Origin: DASXRU01 sp036506395 | Lineage (GTDB): Bacteria > Acidobacteriota > Blastocatellia > Pyrinomonadales > Pyrinomonadaceae | Assembly: GCA_036506395.1 (NCBI GenBank) | Contig: DASXRU010000251.1 | Coordinates: forward strand, 1-64,000 | DNA: 64,000 nt | Direction of reading: 5' to 3' | In this document: positions 17,653 to 26,992 of the stretch, piece by piece | Numbering within the stretch: position 1 is the stretch's first letter | How the letters are laid out: every line of letters starts with the position of its first letter | Notes under the pieces: generated by a model | Database searches by the model: none | The model's input: the letters and a program-made list of their open reading frames with translations, nothing else | What the model was told of the DNA's origin: nothing | Position numbers and translations under genes: made by a program

Positions 17653-18438
17653 CTATTCCCTGTCTGTCTCGGCTTTGGCAGCTCTACGACGCCTTCGCAC
17701 GGCGCCTGCGACGCCTGCCAGTCCTGTTCCCAGCAGCACCATCGTGGCTGGCTCCGGCACAGGCGTTTCAGCGTTGCAACCGTTGCAGAAGAAGAAACTC
17801 TCGTGGCCGCCCTGCGCATCTGTAACGCTTGCTGATAGACCGAGCCGTAGATTGGGATTGGCCGCGATGGCCGCGTTAAGGGCTGCTGCGGCCTCAGAAT
17901 TCAAGGCAAAGGCAAAGTCTGATTTGCCGGTCCCATTGCCATTATCAGTGGCCTCTCCCAAGGTGAGTGCATCCGCGAGGTGAGCCGAAAACACAGCGGT
18001 GCCTGTTTGGTCGTAAGCGGTCAAAACCAGAGTATTAAGAACGATGGGTCCGACCGGACCAGAGTTGCTGCCGCCCTTGTTCGGGTCGTTTATGTTCATG
18101 TTAATACAAAGCTGTCCAGCATTCGTAATGCCAAGCTCGGCGGTCGAATATGTCTGATTATTGGCCCCGCCAACAATCTGATTGCCAATCAGAAGATCAC
18201 CCTGACGGTTAGCATTACGATTGTTCGGGTCATAAGCGACGGAGCCAAATCCAGAGGTGCTTGAACCCTGCGTTTGCAGTACGAGTACTGTGGTTACCGT
18301 GCCGAGACCCGCGGGTTGTACAATTCTCGGACCCACGGGAACGATCAGTAGATTGTCTGCAAAAGCGCTTGTTCCGCTCATCGAAAGCACGATTAGCGCT
18401 CCGAATACAATCGCAAGTCTGGAAAACAATTTGCTCAT
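17653..18438 (-). CDS. PEP-CTERM sorting-domain secreted protein
   Basis: 261 residues. Signal peptide to about residue 27 (GTSAFA), then a beta-rich extracellular domain, then the sorting tail: VPEPATMVLLGTGLAG followed by a hydrophobic stretch and RRRRRAAK. The tail directs export and processing by an exosortase, which is not in the window. The mature domain (residues about 28-225) has two close Cys pairs near its end (FFFCNGCNAE). Related proteins are often linked to exopolysaccharide or floc formation, but this domain is not recognised. It is transcribed alone and ends in a clear terminator. Confidence 0.88.
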   Translation of the reverse strand: MSKLFSRLAIVFGALIVLSMSGTSAFADNLLIVPVGPRIVQPAGLGTVTTVLVLQTQGSSTSGFGSVAYDPNNRNANRQGDLLIGNQIVGGANNQTYSTAELGITNAGQLCINMNINDPNKGGSNSGPVGPIVLNTLVLTAYDQTGTAVFSAHLADALTLGEATDNGNGTGKSDFAFALNSEAAAALNAAIAANPNLRLGLSASVTDAQGGHESFFFCNGCNAETPVPEPATMVLLGTGLAGVAGAVRRRRRAAKAETDRE

Positions 18439-18658
18439 AATTAGTTTTGCACTCCTTGTGGTCTACCGTTGATTCAATAATTCAGGAAACCCAAATCTCC
18501 GGGCAAACAGAGTTTGTGCTCTGGCACGGGGCGCTCATGCCGGGTACTGCTTGAATTTCCTGTCTGAAGAAGACTGGTAATACAGCCGTTTTTCCTAGAA
18601 CCGACTGGCAAAACAAGGCTTTGCAGGTGGAGGAGGGAATGCCGGACCGAAGGTTTTA

Positions 18659-20464
18659 TCGTTTGGACCGTCGAAGTATTCTGAAGCCTTGGCCAAACAA
18701 AACCCGCGCTTCCGGGAGGCCCAGCATGGCAGAAACGCCGAAATACACGAGCCCGTAAGGAATGAGAACCGCGAGGGCGACAACAAGGGGGTGGTGTGGA
18801 CCAAGAACAAGCTTGATGGCCCAGCCGGCCGCGGCTCCGCCCGCCGCTGCAATCCAAAGCCTGGAGACGTAACTGAGCGGAAGTCCGGTCTTACCAATTC
18901 TCTTATTAAGCGTCGCGCGCAGCAGCGCGAACTCGATCCAGCCGGCGATGCCCGCGGATGCCGTTAATCCCGCCGCTCCCCATTTTCTATCGATGCCCAG
19001 GAAAGGCGGCAAGTGGATGGCAAACACGTAGCCAAGAGCTATCGTGAGCGTCACGCGCATGATCGCGTAACGCAGCGGTGTGCGCGTGTCATGTAGGGCG
19101 TAATAAGTCGACGAGTAGAGTCGGCCCAGTGTCGATGCAAGCAAGCCTACGGTGGAACCGGCGAGAATCCCCCAAACATAGGTGGTGGCGTCGTGTTTGA
19201 ACTGTCCGGTCTGATAGAGAACCGCAACCATGACATCTCCGAGCGCAAGGAAAGCCACGGCCGATGGCACAATGAAAAAAGCGATGCGGCGCAGACCTTC
19301 TTCCAGACGGTTCTGCAGTTCGGCCGATACTTCGTCCGTGGTGCCTAGCGCGCTCGACATGGCAGGGAGTTCCGCCGCGGACACCGACATGCCGAACAGA
19401 CTGACGGGAAGCGTGTAAAGACTTTGCGCGTAGGTAAGCGCTGCCACCGCTTGCGCGCTAATCAGCCCCGCCAACATTGTGTCCACAAAGGCCGAGATTT
19501 GTACGACGCCTCGACTCATGAACACCGGAAAGAAGTTTCTCAGCGCCGTACGAACATTTTCGCTCGCGATGTCCAGAACCGGACGAAGTCTCCGAATTAA
19601 TTTCAGCACGGTGGGCAGTTGCACGCCGAACTGTAAAGCACTCCCAACCACCGAGCCCCAGGCCGTCAAAGTCGCGAGATGAAATTGGTCCTGACGCTTT
19701 CCGAACCAAACCAGGGTGGCGATAATCGCCAGGTTCCATACAACGGGCGCCGTGTAGGAAAGAAAGAAGCGCCGATGGCTGTTAAGTACTCCCAGACACC
19801 AAGCGGACAGAACCAACAGGCCGGCGCCAGGAAAGAAAATCCTAACCAGCCGAACGGTCAAATCACGCGTAGCCGGGTCAAAACTATATGCAAAGAGGCC
19901 GACGAAAAATGGGGTAGTCAAAACGCCGACCAGCACGATCACTGAAGTCGCCAGAGCTAACAGCGTGACCACCGCGTCTGCTACCCGCGAGGCCTCTTTT
20001 TTGTCACCCCGTGCGAGAAGGTTAGCGTAGACCGGAATAAAGGACGCCGACAGCGCTCCCTCGCCGAACACGTTCTGTAGAAAGTTTGGAATTCGAAATG
20101 CCGCGCTGAAAGCGCCGGCAGCGTCCGAAGTGCCGAGGTAGTAAGCAAATACTCTCTGTCTGACGACGCCGATAATTCGACTTATTAGAATGCCCGCCCC
20201 GACCAGAAACGCCGACTTTCCAGTGGCCTCTCGTTTCGGAGGTGGGCTCGCCGGCGGAGCGGTGTGGGCGCCGGTGCTCGCGCCGACGTTCTCCAACGAT
20301 TCACCAGCGATCAGTCCTGCATCTTTGTTAACAAAGACTCCTTCGATGCGGTTTTCAGGAGAGATAGGTTGATCAGTTGGGCGAGGTAGAGATCCCTCGC
20401 CTTTCTCCGCTTTTGCTTCTGAATCGCGGCCGTGTTTTTTGTCGGCCTCGGGATCTTCGGTCAT
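18659..20464 (-). CDS. murJ: Lipid II flippase MurJ
   Basis: About 600 residues from ATG (MTEDPEADKK). The MVN/MATE-type core with some 14 membrane helices begins near residue 85 (KSAFLVGAGILISRIIGVVRQ) and carries FLQNVFGEGALSASFIPVYA, the most conserved family segment. MurJ moves lipid II across the inner membrane for peptidoglycan synthesis. Odd point: an 80-residue hydrophilic Pro/Glu/Lys-rich N-terminal extension precedes the first helix. The start lies seven bases after the NtrC-type regulator stop, so the pair is probably cotranscribed. The 217 bases downstream show no clear gene. Confidence 0.95.
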
Positions 20465-20471
20465 CAAGTAG

Positions 20472-21839
20472 CTAGATGTCGTAGTCTTTTATTTTGCTCA
20501 AGAGCGTTTTGTAACTGACTCCGAGAACGTCGGCCGTCTTAGTCTTGTTCCCGTCATTCGCCTTCAACGCTTCGGCGATCTTTCGGCGTTCTACGAAGTG
20601 CACTGCCCGATCGGTCACCTGGGCGAGGGTGCCAGATGTATCAAGGGCATTGAAGACATCCGGCTCGGATAAATCTTTGGGAACAAGACCCAGATCGCTC
20701 GGCTCAAGTGTCGACGCATCGGCAAGGATGCAGGCCCGTTCTATCGCATTCTCAAGCTCGCGAACATTGCCGGGCCACTCGTGCACACGCAAAGCGGCGA
20801 CGCTCGCGTCACTAAGAACGGCCTCGCGGCCACGTAGTTCCTTGCCCAGCTGCGCGGCGAAGTGGCGTGCCAGGAGAACTACGTCCTCGCCACGTTCTCG
20901 CAGGGGAGGAATCTCGATGGGAAAGACGGCCAGACGAAAAAAGAGGTCGCGGCGAAACTCTCCTCGTTCTGAGACCACAGGCAGATCCTTATTCGTGGCA
21001 GCGACGATTCGCACATCGACCGGAACTGGCGCCTTGCCGCCGATGCGGTCTACCGCCTTTTCCTCGATTGCGCGGAGCAGCTTTCCCTGAACGTTAAGCG
21101 GTAGCTCGCCAATCTCATCCAGGAATACCGTTCCACCAGAAGCCAGCTCGAACTTACCCAAATAGCGAGCGCCTGCGCCGGTGAAGGCCCCGCGTTCATG
21201 GCCAAAGAGCTCGTTCTCGATGAGTGTTTCCGGAATTGCGGCGCAATTGACCGCGACGAAAGGTTTGTCGCGTCGTTCGGAAAGATGGTGCACGGCGCGC
21301 GCAAAAAGCTCTTTGCCGGTACCTGACTCTCCTAACAACAGCACTGTCGCTTCGGTGGTTGCTACGCGTTGCGTCTCAGTGACCACCCGTTTAAGAGTTT
21401 CCGATTCTCCGATGATGCGAGGAAAACCATACCGGCGCGACCATTCCTCGCGCAGCAGGAAATTCTCCGTGCGCAGGCGTGATTGTTCCAGCGCGCGCGC
21501 GACGAGCAGCAGCAGATGGTTAGAGTCCACAGGCTTTTGCAAAAAATCCTGGGCGCCGTCCTTCATCGCCTGCACTGCTTCGTCAATCGATCCGTACGCG
21601 GTCATGACGATGACGGGAACGTCGCCATCGGCGGCGCGTGCCGCGCGTAATACATCCAGGCCTGAACCGCCTGGCATGCGCAGATCGGTTAGTACCAGAC
21701 GATGCGGCGTTTCTGCGATCGCGCCCATCGCTTCGCGCGCGTCGGCAACTTCGGCCACCGAGTAACCTGCGTTCTCCAGGGTCAGCCGTAGCACGCGTCG
21801 CAGGCTCTCTTTGTCTTCGACGAGCAGGATGTCAGGCAT
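20472..21839 (-). CDS. NtrC-family sigma-54-dependent response regulator
   Basis: 455 residues with all three domains. Receiver: acidic pair EDK at 8-9, phospho-acceptor Asp52 (LTDLRMPG), Lys102 (QKP). AAA+ domain: GESGTGKE Walker A, GAFTGA sigma-54 contact loop, FLDEIGELPL Walker B and the arginine-finger region. C-terminal Fis-type helix-turn-helix (KTKTADVLGVSYKTLLSKI). It activates sigma-54 promoters after phosphorylation. No histidine kinase is nearby, so it is an orphan here; murJ follows directly. Target genes cannot be named. Confidence 0.95.
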   Translation of the reverse strand: MPDILLVEDKESLRRVLRLTLENAGYSVAEVADAREAMGAIAETPHRLVLTDLRMPGGSGLDVLRAARAADGDVPVIVMTAYGSIDEAVQAMKDGAQDFLQKPVDSNHLLLLVARALEQSRLRTENFLLREEWSRRYGFPRIIGESETLKRVVTETQRVATTEATVLLLGESGTGKELFARAVHHLSERRDKPFVAVNCAAIPETLIENELFGHERGAFTGAGARYLGKFELASGGTVFLDEIGELPLNVQGKLLRAIEEKAVDRIGGKAPVPVDVRIVAATNKDLPVVSERGEFRRDLFFRLAVFPIEIPPLRERGEDVVLLARHFAAQLGKELRGREAVLSDASVAALRVHEWPGNVRELENAIERACILADASTLEPSDLGLVPKDLSEPDVFNALDTSGTLAQVTDRAVHFVERRKIAEALKANDGNKTKTADVLGVSYKTLLSKIKDYDI

Positions 21840-22083
21840 GGCAAGCAGATGAAGTCAGGAGCAGTGATTCAGATGAAAAGGGGTCCCACATACGCAATGA
21901 TGGTTTATGAATTCTATATTCCACTCCTGCTATCATGATTCATCGTCAATTGTTCATGTGTCAAGCGGCTTAGAATAAGGTCGCCACGCACAAGAGCTGT
22001 CCGCTGAGCGCCTCTGACGCCACAGTCACAAAGAAACAAAGCGCGTGATACGCTCGAACTTAGAAGTGGTTGAAAGCAAACAG
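21840..22083. other. Intergenic region upstream of the NtrC-type regulator
   Basis: No gene is seen. On the minus strand TTGACA and TTGACG occur near 21946-21965 with AT-rich sequence after them and could form the regulator's promoter, but no pair of boxes is clear. Confidence 0.35.
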
Positions 22084-22113
22084 AAGCGGCGCAAGCAATT
22101 GCTTGCGCCGCTT
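22084..22113 (-). terminator. Terminator after pilT
   Basis: A perfect 15-base inverted repeat with no spacer (AAGCGGCGCAAGCAA / TTGCTTGCGCCGCTT), about 70 bases past the pilT stop. It is strong on both strands and probably closes the pilus operon. Confidence 0.75.
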
Positions 22114-22182
22114 TGGGGTCTGCATTACCGGAATTGTCTGCGTCCATGCCGAGTCAGTGCCGCGTCACCGAGCCGCCAGGTA

Positions 22183-23280
22183 TCAGACCGACACGGTGCT
22201 TTGAACTGAAACAGGGGAACGATTTGAAGGGCTGGAGGTTCTGCCGGCGACGCGTCGATCGAGAAATGTATTTGCATCCTGGCGGGAAATAGCACCCCTG
22301 CGGACCAGGTCATTAATCGCCGCTTCGAAGGTAAGCATGCCGTGGACCTGGCCGGTTTGCATAGATGAAGGGATCTGGAAGGTTTTTCCTTCTCTGATGA
22401 GGTTTGCTACTGCCGGAGTGTTAACCAGAAGTTCTGCCACGGCGACGCGTTCCTGCTTGTCACTGCGGCGAATAAGTGATTGAGCCACTACTCCCCTTAA
22501 GCTCTCGGATAACATTACGCGAACCTGCGCCTGCTGGGCTTCAGGAAACACATCTATGATTCTATCCACTGTTTTCGTCGCGCTGTTGGTGTGCAGGGTG
22601 GCTAACACTAAATGGCCGGTTTCCGCAGCCGTTAAGGCCAAAGAGATGGTTTCGAGATCCCGCATCTCTCCCACGAGAATAACGTCCGGGTCTTCTCGCA
22701 GTGCTGCCCGCAAAGCTTCGTGGAAAGACTTGGTGTGGCTTGAGACTTCCCGCTGATTAATCAATGACTGCCGGTTTTGATGAACGAATTCGATCGGGTC
22801 TTCGATGGTGATGATATGCGCTCGTTGACTCACGTTAATTGAATCAATCAGGGAGGCCAGCGTCGTGCTTTTACCAGACCCAGTGGGCCCTGTTACGAGA
22901 ACGAGGCCCTCTGAAGCGTTAACCAGATCTACGATCTGCGCGGGCAAACCCAGCTCTTCGATGGTCTGAATCTCTTCGGGAATGAGACGAAATACGGCGC
23001 CCACGCCCTTTCTTTGTCTAAAAACATTAACGCGAAATCGTCCGACGCCTTCCAGCGAGTAACTACAATCCAATTCCCAGTCCTCCAGGAAAGCCGCTCG
23101 TTGTCTCTCGGAGAGGATCTCCAGGATGAGCGCCTGGCACACTTCGGGAGTAACGTCCTTGTAGTTGAGCTTCAACATCTCCCCGTTTATTCGCAAGTAC
23201 GGGGCGGATCCACTGGTCAAGTGAAGATCAGAAGCACCTCGCTCGGTCATGAATTTCAGAATTTCGTCTATCCTTGCCAT
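22183..23280 (-). CDS. pilT: Twitching-motility ATPase PilT/PilU family
   Basis: 365 residues from ATG (MARIDEILKFMTERGASDLHLTSG). Secretion ATPase with GPTGSGKSTT (Walker A), the Asp box IITIEDPIEFVH, DPDVILVGEMRDLET (Walker B) and the His box GHLVLATLHTNSA. The retraction-type C-terminal AIRNLIREGK region is present in the form VANLIREGKTFQI. It powers pilus retraction at the inner membrane. A GTG seven codons upstream overlaps the TPR stop codon (GTGA), so the exact start is unsure. It is the last gene of the minor-pilin operon. PilT versus PilU cannot be settled by eye. Confidence 0.94.
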   Translation of the reverse strand: MARIDEILKFMTERGASDLHLTSGSAPYLRINGEMLKLNYKDVTPEVCQALILEILSERQRAAFLEDWELDCSYSLEGVGRFRVNVFRQRKGVGAVFRLIPEEIQTIEELGLPAQIVDLVNASEGLVLVTGPTGSGKSTTLASLIDSINVSQRAHIITIEDPIEFVHQNRQSLINQREVSSHTKSFHEALRAALREDPDVILVGEMRDLETISLALTAAETGHLVLATLHTNSATKTVDRIIDVFPEAQQAQVRVMLSESLRGVVAQSLIRRSDKQERVAVAELLVNTPAVANLIREGKTFQIPSSMQTGQVHGMLTFEAAINDLVRRGAISRQDANTFLDRRVAGRTSSPSNRSPVSVQSTVSV

Positions 23281-23297
23281 GTTGTGCTCAGTTTGAA

Positions 23298-23957
23298 TCA
23301 CTTGATCGGATTACGAGTGAATTCTCTATGGATCACATCCAAAAGTTCGAGTGCCATATCGGGATTGAGGTCTTTGAGTTGCTCCTGCACTTTCAGCGCC
23401 TCATCTTTGTCTTTAAGATCAATATAGATAAGCCCGAGCCGGTAATGCGCGTTGAGGTCGTCCGGCCGAATCTGAAGGGCTTTGCGGCATGCCTTGATTG
23501 CTTCAGGATAGCTACCCATATTGTAGTAGGTCATTGCCAGGCTGGTGTGGGCCTCTACATAGTCCGGTTTAAGACGTATGGCTCGAACGCAAGCACTAAT
23601 GGCTTCCACATGCTGGCCCAGATCGCTATGAGCTAATCCGAGGTTGTTATAAGCCTCGACGTAGTCAGGTTTAATGCGAATAGCTTGTTTGTAAGATTTA
23701 ATAGCTTCGGCCGGGGAACTGATATGGGCGTAGGTCAAGCCCATGTTGTAGTGTGCTTCGGCAGAATCGAACCCGTGCTGGATTGCCAGCCTGAACTCTT
23801 CGAGCGCTTCTGCAAAAAGACCCTTTTCGACAAGCTCCAGGCCTTCCTGATAGTGCTCTTGCGGGAAAAGGCCAGGAGCAGTGCGCCGCTCCTTCAAGTG
23901 ATTAGCGCTAGCCGGCACCTTGGCCTTGAGTTTTTCTAGTAGATGCGATCCAATCAT
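23298..23957 (-). CDS. TPR-repeat protein of the pilus operon
   Basis: 219 residues. About five tetratricopeptide units run from residue 35 to 190, with the classical A-x-Y-N-L-G / A-I-x-A-x-x-x-A-I-R-L-x-P-D pattern. No signal peptide or membrane helix, so probably cytoplasmic or peripheral. Its stop overlaps a possible GTG start of pilT, and the PilX-like gene ends 12 bases before it, so it is firmly in the operon. TPR proteins such as PilF help assemble the secretin pore, but PilF is a lipoprotein, and no lipobox is seen here; a scaffold role is inference. Confidence 0.88.
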   Translation of the reverse strand: MIGSHLLEKLKAKVPASANHLKERRTAPGLFPQEHYQEGLELVEKGLFAEALEEFRLAIQHGFDSAEAHYNMGLTYAHISSPAEAIKSYKQAIRIKPDYVEAYNNLGLAHSDLGQHVEAISACVRAIRLKPDYVEAHTSLAMTYYNMGSYPEAIKACRKALQIRPDDLNAHYRLGLIYIDLKDKDEALKVQEQLKDLNPDMALELLDVIHREFTRNPIK

Positions 23958-23969
23958 TGGAATAAGGAA

Positions 23970-25727
23970 TTAGTATTCGCTAACGCCCCTGACGCCGGGA
24001 CCTGCCGACGTAAGAGCTTTATCCAGCCACTTCGAGTCGTAGTCTAGTTGCGATGCGCCACTACCATTTGAGTCGAACGACGGCGACAGAAAATCTCCGG
24101 TGGGACCGAACCTTGCAATGTCCATAGCGCCTAGAGTTGAGTCGCTACCGCCGCCGTTGCGGAGCACCTGACCGGCTCCCAGCACCAGAACCAGTCCTTT
24201 GAAGTCCGCGCTGCCCCTCATGTCCAAAATGCCGGTCACCACCAGCAATCCCGCTCCGCCTCCTGGCGGTAGAGCACAGTCGCCGTCGACGAAAGTCATA
24301 AGCGGCTCTGTCACTGAGCCGAAAGTAGAGGGTGTGACTCCGGCAGGGAAATAACGGTCATAATCCGCGCCCGTACTTCCCACCGGCCAATATTGGCTCT
24401 GGGCCAAGTCTCTCAAAGCGTTGACCGCATCTCGTGCGCCTTGCGCCGTTTGGAGAAAAATGGGCAACTCTGCGAGTGATGCTTTTCTGGCTGCTGTCGG
24501 ACTGCCGGAAACGTTCTGGCCTAAGATGGTAGTGTTCACCAACACAGCGTCCAGGTCGTTTGTTACAACGAAGGCGGGAAGGGGAGCTCCCCCGGAAGCG
24601 TCGAACCCACTATATCCATAGGGATTGCTGCTGCCCACGGTAAAGGAGGTCATCGCGAGACCCGATGGGATGGGGTCTGCGCCGCGTATGGTAATGGCGG
24701 CGTTCGCGGTGAAGTCAAAAGTGGCCCTGCTAACCAACATGTGCATCTGTTTTTTTGCTCCGCGTGGTCCATAGCCAGTTACGGTTACGCGCACACGAGC
24801 GGGTTCGGGCGGCGTAATTGTAACCGGTGTGGAAATGCTTCCGTTTTCGAGAGCTGTTATAGACGCTGCGTGGACATATGTCGTACCTAAAATATTATTG
24901 CTCGTCGGCGACTGACCTTGGAATGTTACGGAAACACCATTAGGGCTCGACACATATGCGAGCGCACAGGTAACGGGAACGTCAATCGTGCTGCTCGAAG
25001 TTACCTGCCTGATAGTAATTGTAAAAGTGGCATAGGTGCCGGAAACGGGTGGTGTGCCGCTTATCGGACCTATGCTAAAGGTACCAAGAGTCGTTCCGGC
25101 GGCGCTGATTGCGCTTGACGCCTGGGGAGTATAAGAAACAGTGACCTTGTTACCGCCGGAGCCGAACAGATGAGAGATGGATGATGATGAAGCAGTATCA
25201 GAGCCGAACGCACCGAGGGTCGAGTAAGTTGCAATGGCTGTGTTGTCAGGATCTTCTACCAGGGTGGTGTAGGCCATACCGGTTAAGGCCGAATAGGGCG
25301 AACTTAGTCCGACGCCTGCACCCCCCGGCGTGACGACGTTGTAATTAAGCCATCTTGACAGCCGCGCACTCGTAGCCGTGTCACCAGATGCGTTGGAAGT
25401 TGAAAGCGTAATCGCTTTGCGAAAGGTAATCTTGTTAGCCGCCGCAGTTGGCGAAGAAGTATCAAACAACGGATTGGGGGCGACATTTCCCCGAAGCACG
25501 GCCAGGGTCGCCTGTATACCGGCTTCCGACGCATAGTAAGCTTGCGTCTCGGCGGCCGCATCGACGGAGTTTGTTGCCGATAGCGCGGTGGTCATAATCA
25601 ACGCCCCGCCCGCTGCCAGCAGCAGCATAGAGAAAAGAAGTACTGTGATCAGCGCCGCACCGCGTTCGTTCGCACGGTGTCCTGGCCGGTCCTGCGTCGA
25701 AGCATTAGCTATTGAGAGAATTTGCAT
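23970..25727 (-). CDS. PilX-like pilus assembly protein
   Basis: 585 residues. The N-terminus has ERGAALITVLLFSMLLLAAGG, the PilX_N type membrane helix, followed by TQAYYASEAGIQATLAVLRG, the standard PilX hallmark. The central part (about 190-350) is beta-rich and Ser/Thr-rich with repeated Ig-like strands, and the end has a polymer-like stretch (GLLVVTGILDMRGSADFKG). PilX-type proteins sit with minor pilins and prime pilus assembly. It is much longer than typical PilX (about 200 residues), so the extra domain may be exposed at the pilus tip. Confidence 0.85.
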   Translation of the reverse strand: MQILSIANASTQDRPGHRANERGAALITVLLFSMLLLAAGGALIMTTALSATNSVDAAAETQAYYASEAGIQATLAVLRGNVAPNPLFDTSSPTAAANKITFRKAITLSTSNASGDTATSARLSRWLNYNVVTPGGAGVGLSSPYSALTGMAYTTLVEDPDNTAIATYSTLGAFGSDTASSSSISHLFGSGGNKVTVSYTPQASSAISAAGTTLGTFSIGPISGTPPVSGTYATFTITIRQVTSSSTIDVPVTCALAYVSSPNGVSVTFQGQSPTSNNILGTTYVHAASITALENGSISTPVTITPPEPARVRVTVTGYGPRGAKKQMHMLVSRATFDFTANAAITIRGADPIPSGLAMTSFTVGSSNPYGYSGFDASGGAPLPAFVVTNDLDAVLVNTTILGQNVSGSPTAARKASLAELPIFLQTAQGARDAVNALRDLAQSQYWPVGSTGADYDRYFPAGVTPSTFGSVTEPLMTFVDGDCALPPGGGAGLLVVTGILDMRGSADFKGLVLVLGAGQVLRNGGGSDSTLGAMDIARFGPTGDFLSPSFDSNGSGASQLDYDSKWLDKALTSAGPGVRGVSEY

Positions 25728-25775
25728 TGGAAGTCCTCTGGTAAAGATTGAGAAGTCGCTGAGCGCCTGATCGAA

Positions 25776-26468
25776 TTAGTAACGAATGAGATCGGAGTTG
25801 CGCAAACTCACGTCTGAGATAAGCTGCACGCTTGATATCGGCTGATAGGCAGAAGAATCCGGCTTGCCGATAGCCGGCAACTGCACACAGGCGACGATTA
25901 CAATGTACTTAGCCTGCGTCTTATCCGTGACTTCGGGAGCGGTGAAGTTGATGTCGCAGGCGCCCGACGTGTAGTCTATTTTGTCGGCAAAGTAATGAAT
26001 AACCAGAGCGTCAACCCGGTTGGCAAGGACTGTAGTTCTGGAGCCGCTATTAATGTCAATTCTTTCGACGTAGCTTTGAGAGCTGTCGGTGAACAGGTTG
26101 TATAACACGTCCTCGTCGCTATCAACCACGGAGTTGCTGGTCAACTCTCTGTCGAAGGCGTTAAGGTTAGCGCGAACACGGATTGCGGTCGATCTTGACT
26201 CCGTGGCAACAATTCCGTTATTCGACAAACCGAAACCGGAATTAGCAATTTCGCGCGTCATACTATTGAGAGCGCGCTGCGCATCGGCAAGCGCGGCTGA
26301 CTTCTGGTTTTGCCGGCCGCGAACATTGAACGAGCTTGCTAACAGAGCACTCGCCATCCCCATTAGGACGAGGGTGATCGTCATTGCGATCAATAATTCA
26401 AACATGGAAAAACCTGTGGCTGACGATCGCCCGGATTCCCATGTGCGCTCAGATTCTTGTGTGTGCAT
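25776..26468 (-). CDS. PilW-like minor pilin (prepilin-type N-terminus)
   Basis: 230 residues. The type III signal GFSMFELLIAMTITLVLMG, with Gly before Phe and Glu at position +5, marks prepilin peptidase cleavage and the membrane-spanning helix. The rest is the PilW-like pattern RQNQKSAALADAQRALNSMTREI, then a beta-rich domain with conserved Cys pairs (CDINF, CVQLP). It lies between PilV-like and PilX-like genes, the usual minor-pilin order. Confidence 0.88.
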   Translation of the reverse strand: MHTQESERTWESGRSSATGFSMFELLIAMTITLVLMGMASALLASSFNVRGRQNQKSAALADAQRALNSMTREIANSGFGLSNNGIVATESRSTAIRVRANLNAFDRELTSNSVVDSDEDVLYNLFTDSSQSYVERIDINSGSRTTVLANRVDALVIHYFADKIDYTSGACDINFTAPEVTDKTQAKYIVIVACVQLPAIGKPDSSAYQPISSVQLISDVSLRNSDLIRY

Positions 26469-26504
26469 GAAATCTCACTTGCTCAAATGTACTCGAGCAA
26501 AATC

Positions 26505-26975
26505 TTATTTTTGGAAATAGTCGCCTGTAGTTGAGGTGGCACGAAGCGTTTCGACAAGAACCGTACCGCGCACCCAGTTGGGGCCTGCGCCCTGCGGGGT
26601 CACCTGTATAGTGACCTTCTTAAGCGTCGCGCTGCCTCCGCAACCAGCCGCGGCGTCAGCGCAGACAGTCGTAACGATGCTGAATTGCCGGCCACCACTC
26701 GTAATATCAGGTTCGGGTTGCGGCGGGGTAACTAAACTGTCGAAGGGAGTTCGGCGCAGAGATTCCATTTGCCGTTGTGCGACGGCGTGCGCCAGCGTGC
26801 GGTCGTATGCGCCCGAGTTGTAGTTGATGGCATACACAAAGAGTGATGCCGCACCAAGGGTTACGATCATCATCAGGACGAACGCAATCAGAATTTCAAG
26901 CAGCGTGAAGCCTCGCTGATCATTGGCCAATGCGCCTCGTTTCGAGCCTTGGCGATTACTGTCGGGCTTTTTCAT
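26505..26975 (-). CDS. PilV-like minor pilin
   Basis: 156 residues. Prepilin motif GFTLLEILIAFVLMMIVTLG (Glu at +5) close to the N-terminus, then AHAVAQRQMESLRRTPFDSL, the pilV pattern. A small beta domain with two Cys (VCADAAAGC) ends the protein. The FimT/GspH-like gene ends 17 bases before it, so the genes are cotranscribed. Confidence 0.87.
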   Translation of the reverse strand: MKKPDSNRQGSKRGALANDQRGFTLLEILIAFVLMMIVTLGAASLFVYAINYNSGAYDRTLAHAVAQRQMESLRRTPFDSLVTPPQPEPDITSGGRQFSIVTTVCADAAAGCGGSATLKKVTIQVTPQGAGPNWVRGTVLVETLRATSTTGDYFQK

Positions 26976-26992
26976 TTTCGACCACTCCAGAC

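Noticed and set aside
18590..18640. GCAAAGCC on the minus strand downstream of murJ, as in the c-di-GMP-I core
   Set aside because: No GGCAAACC block and no GNRA hairpin before it; chance match.
18595..18897. 100-codon minus frame next to the murJ end
   Set aside because: Overlaps murJ in another frame; no domain or start signal.
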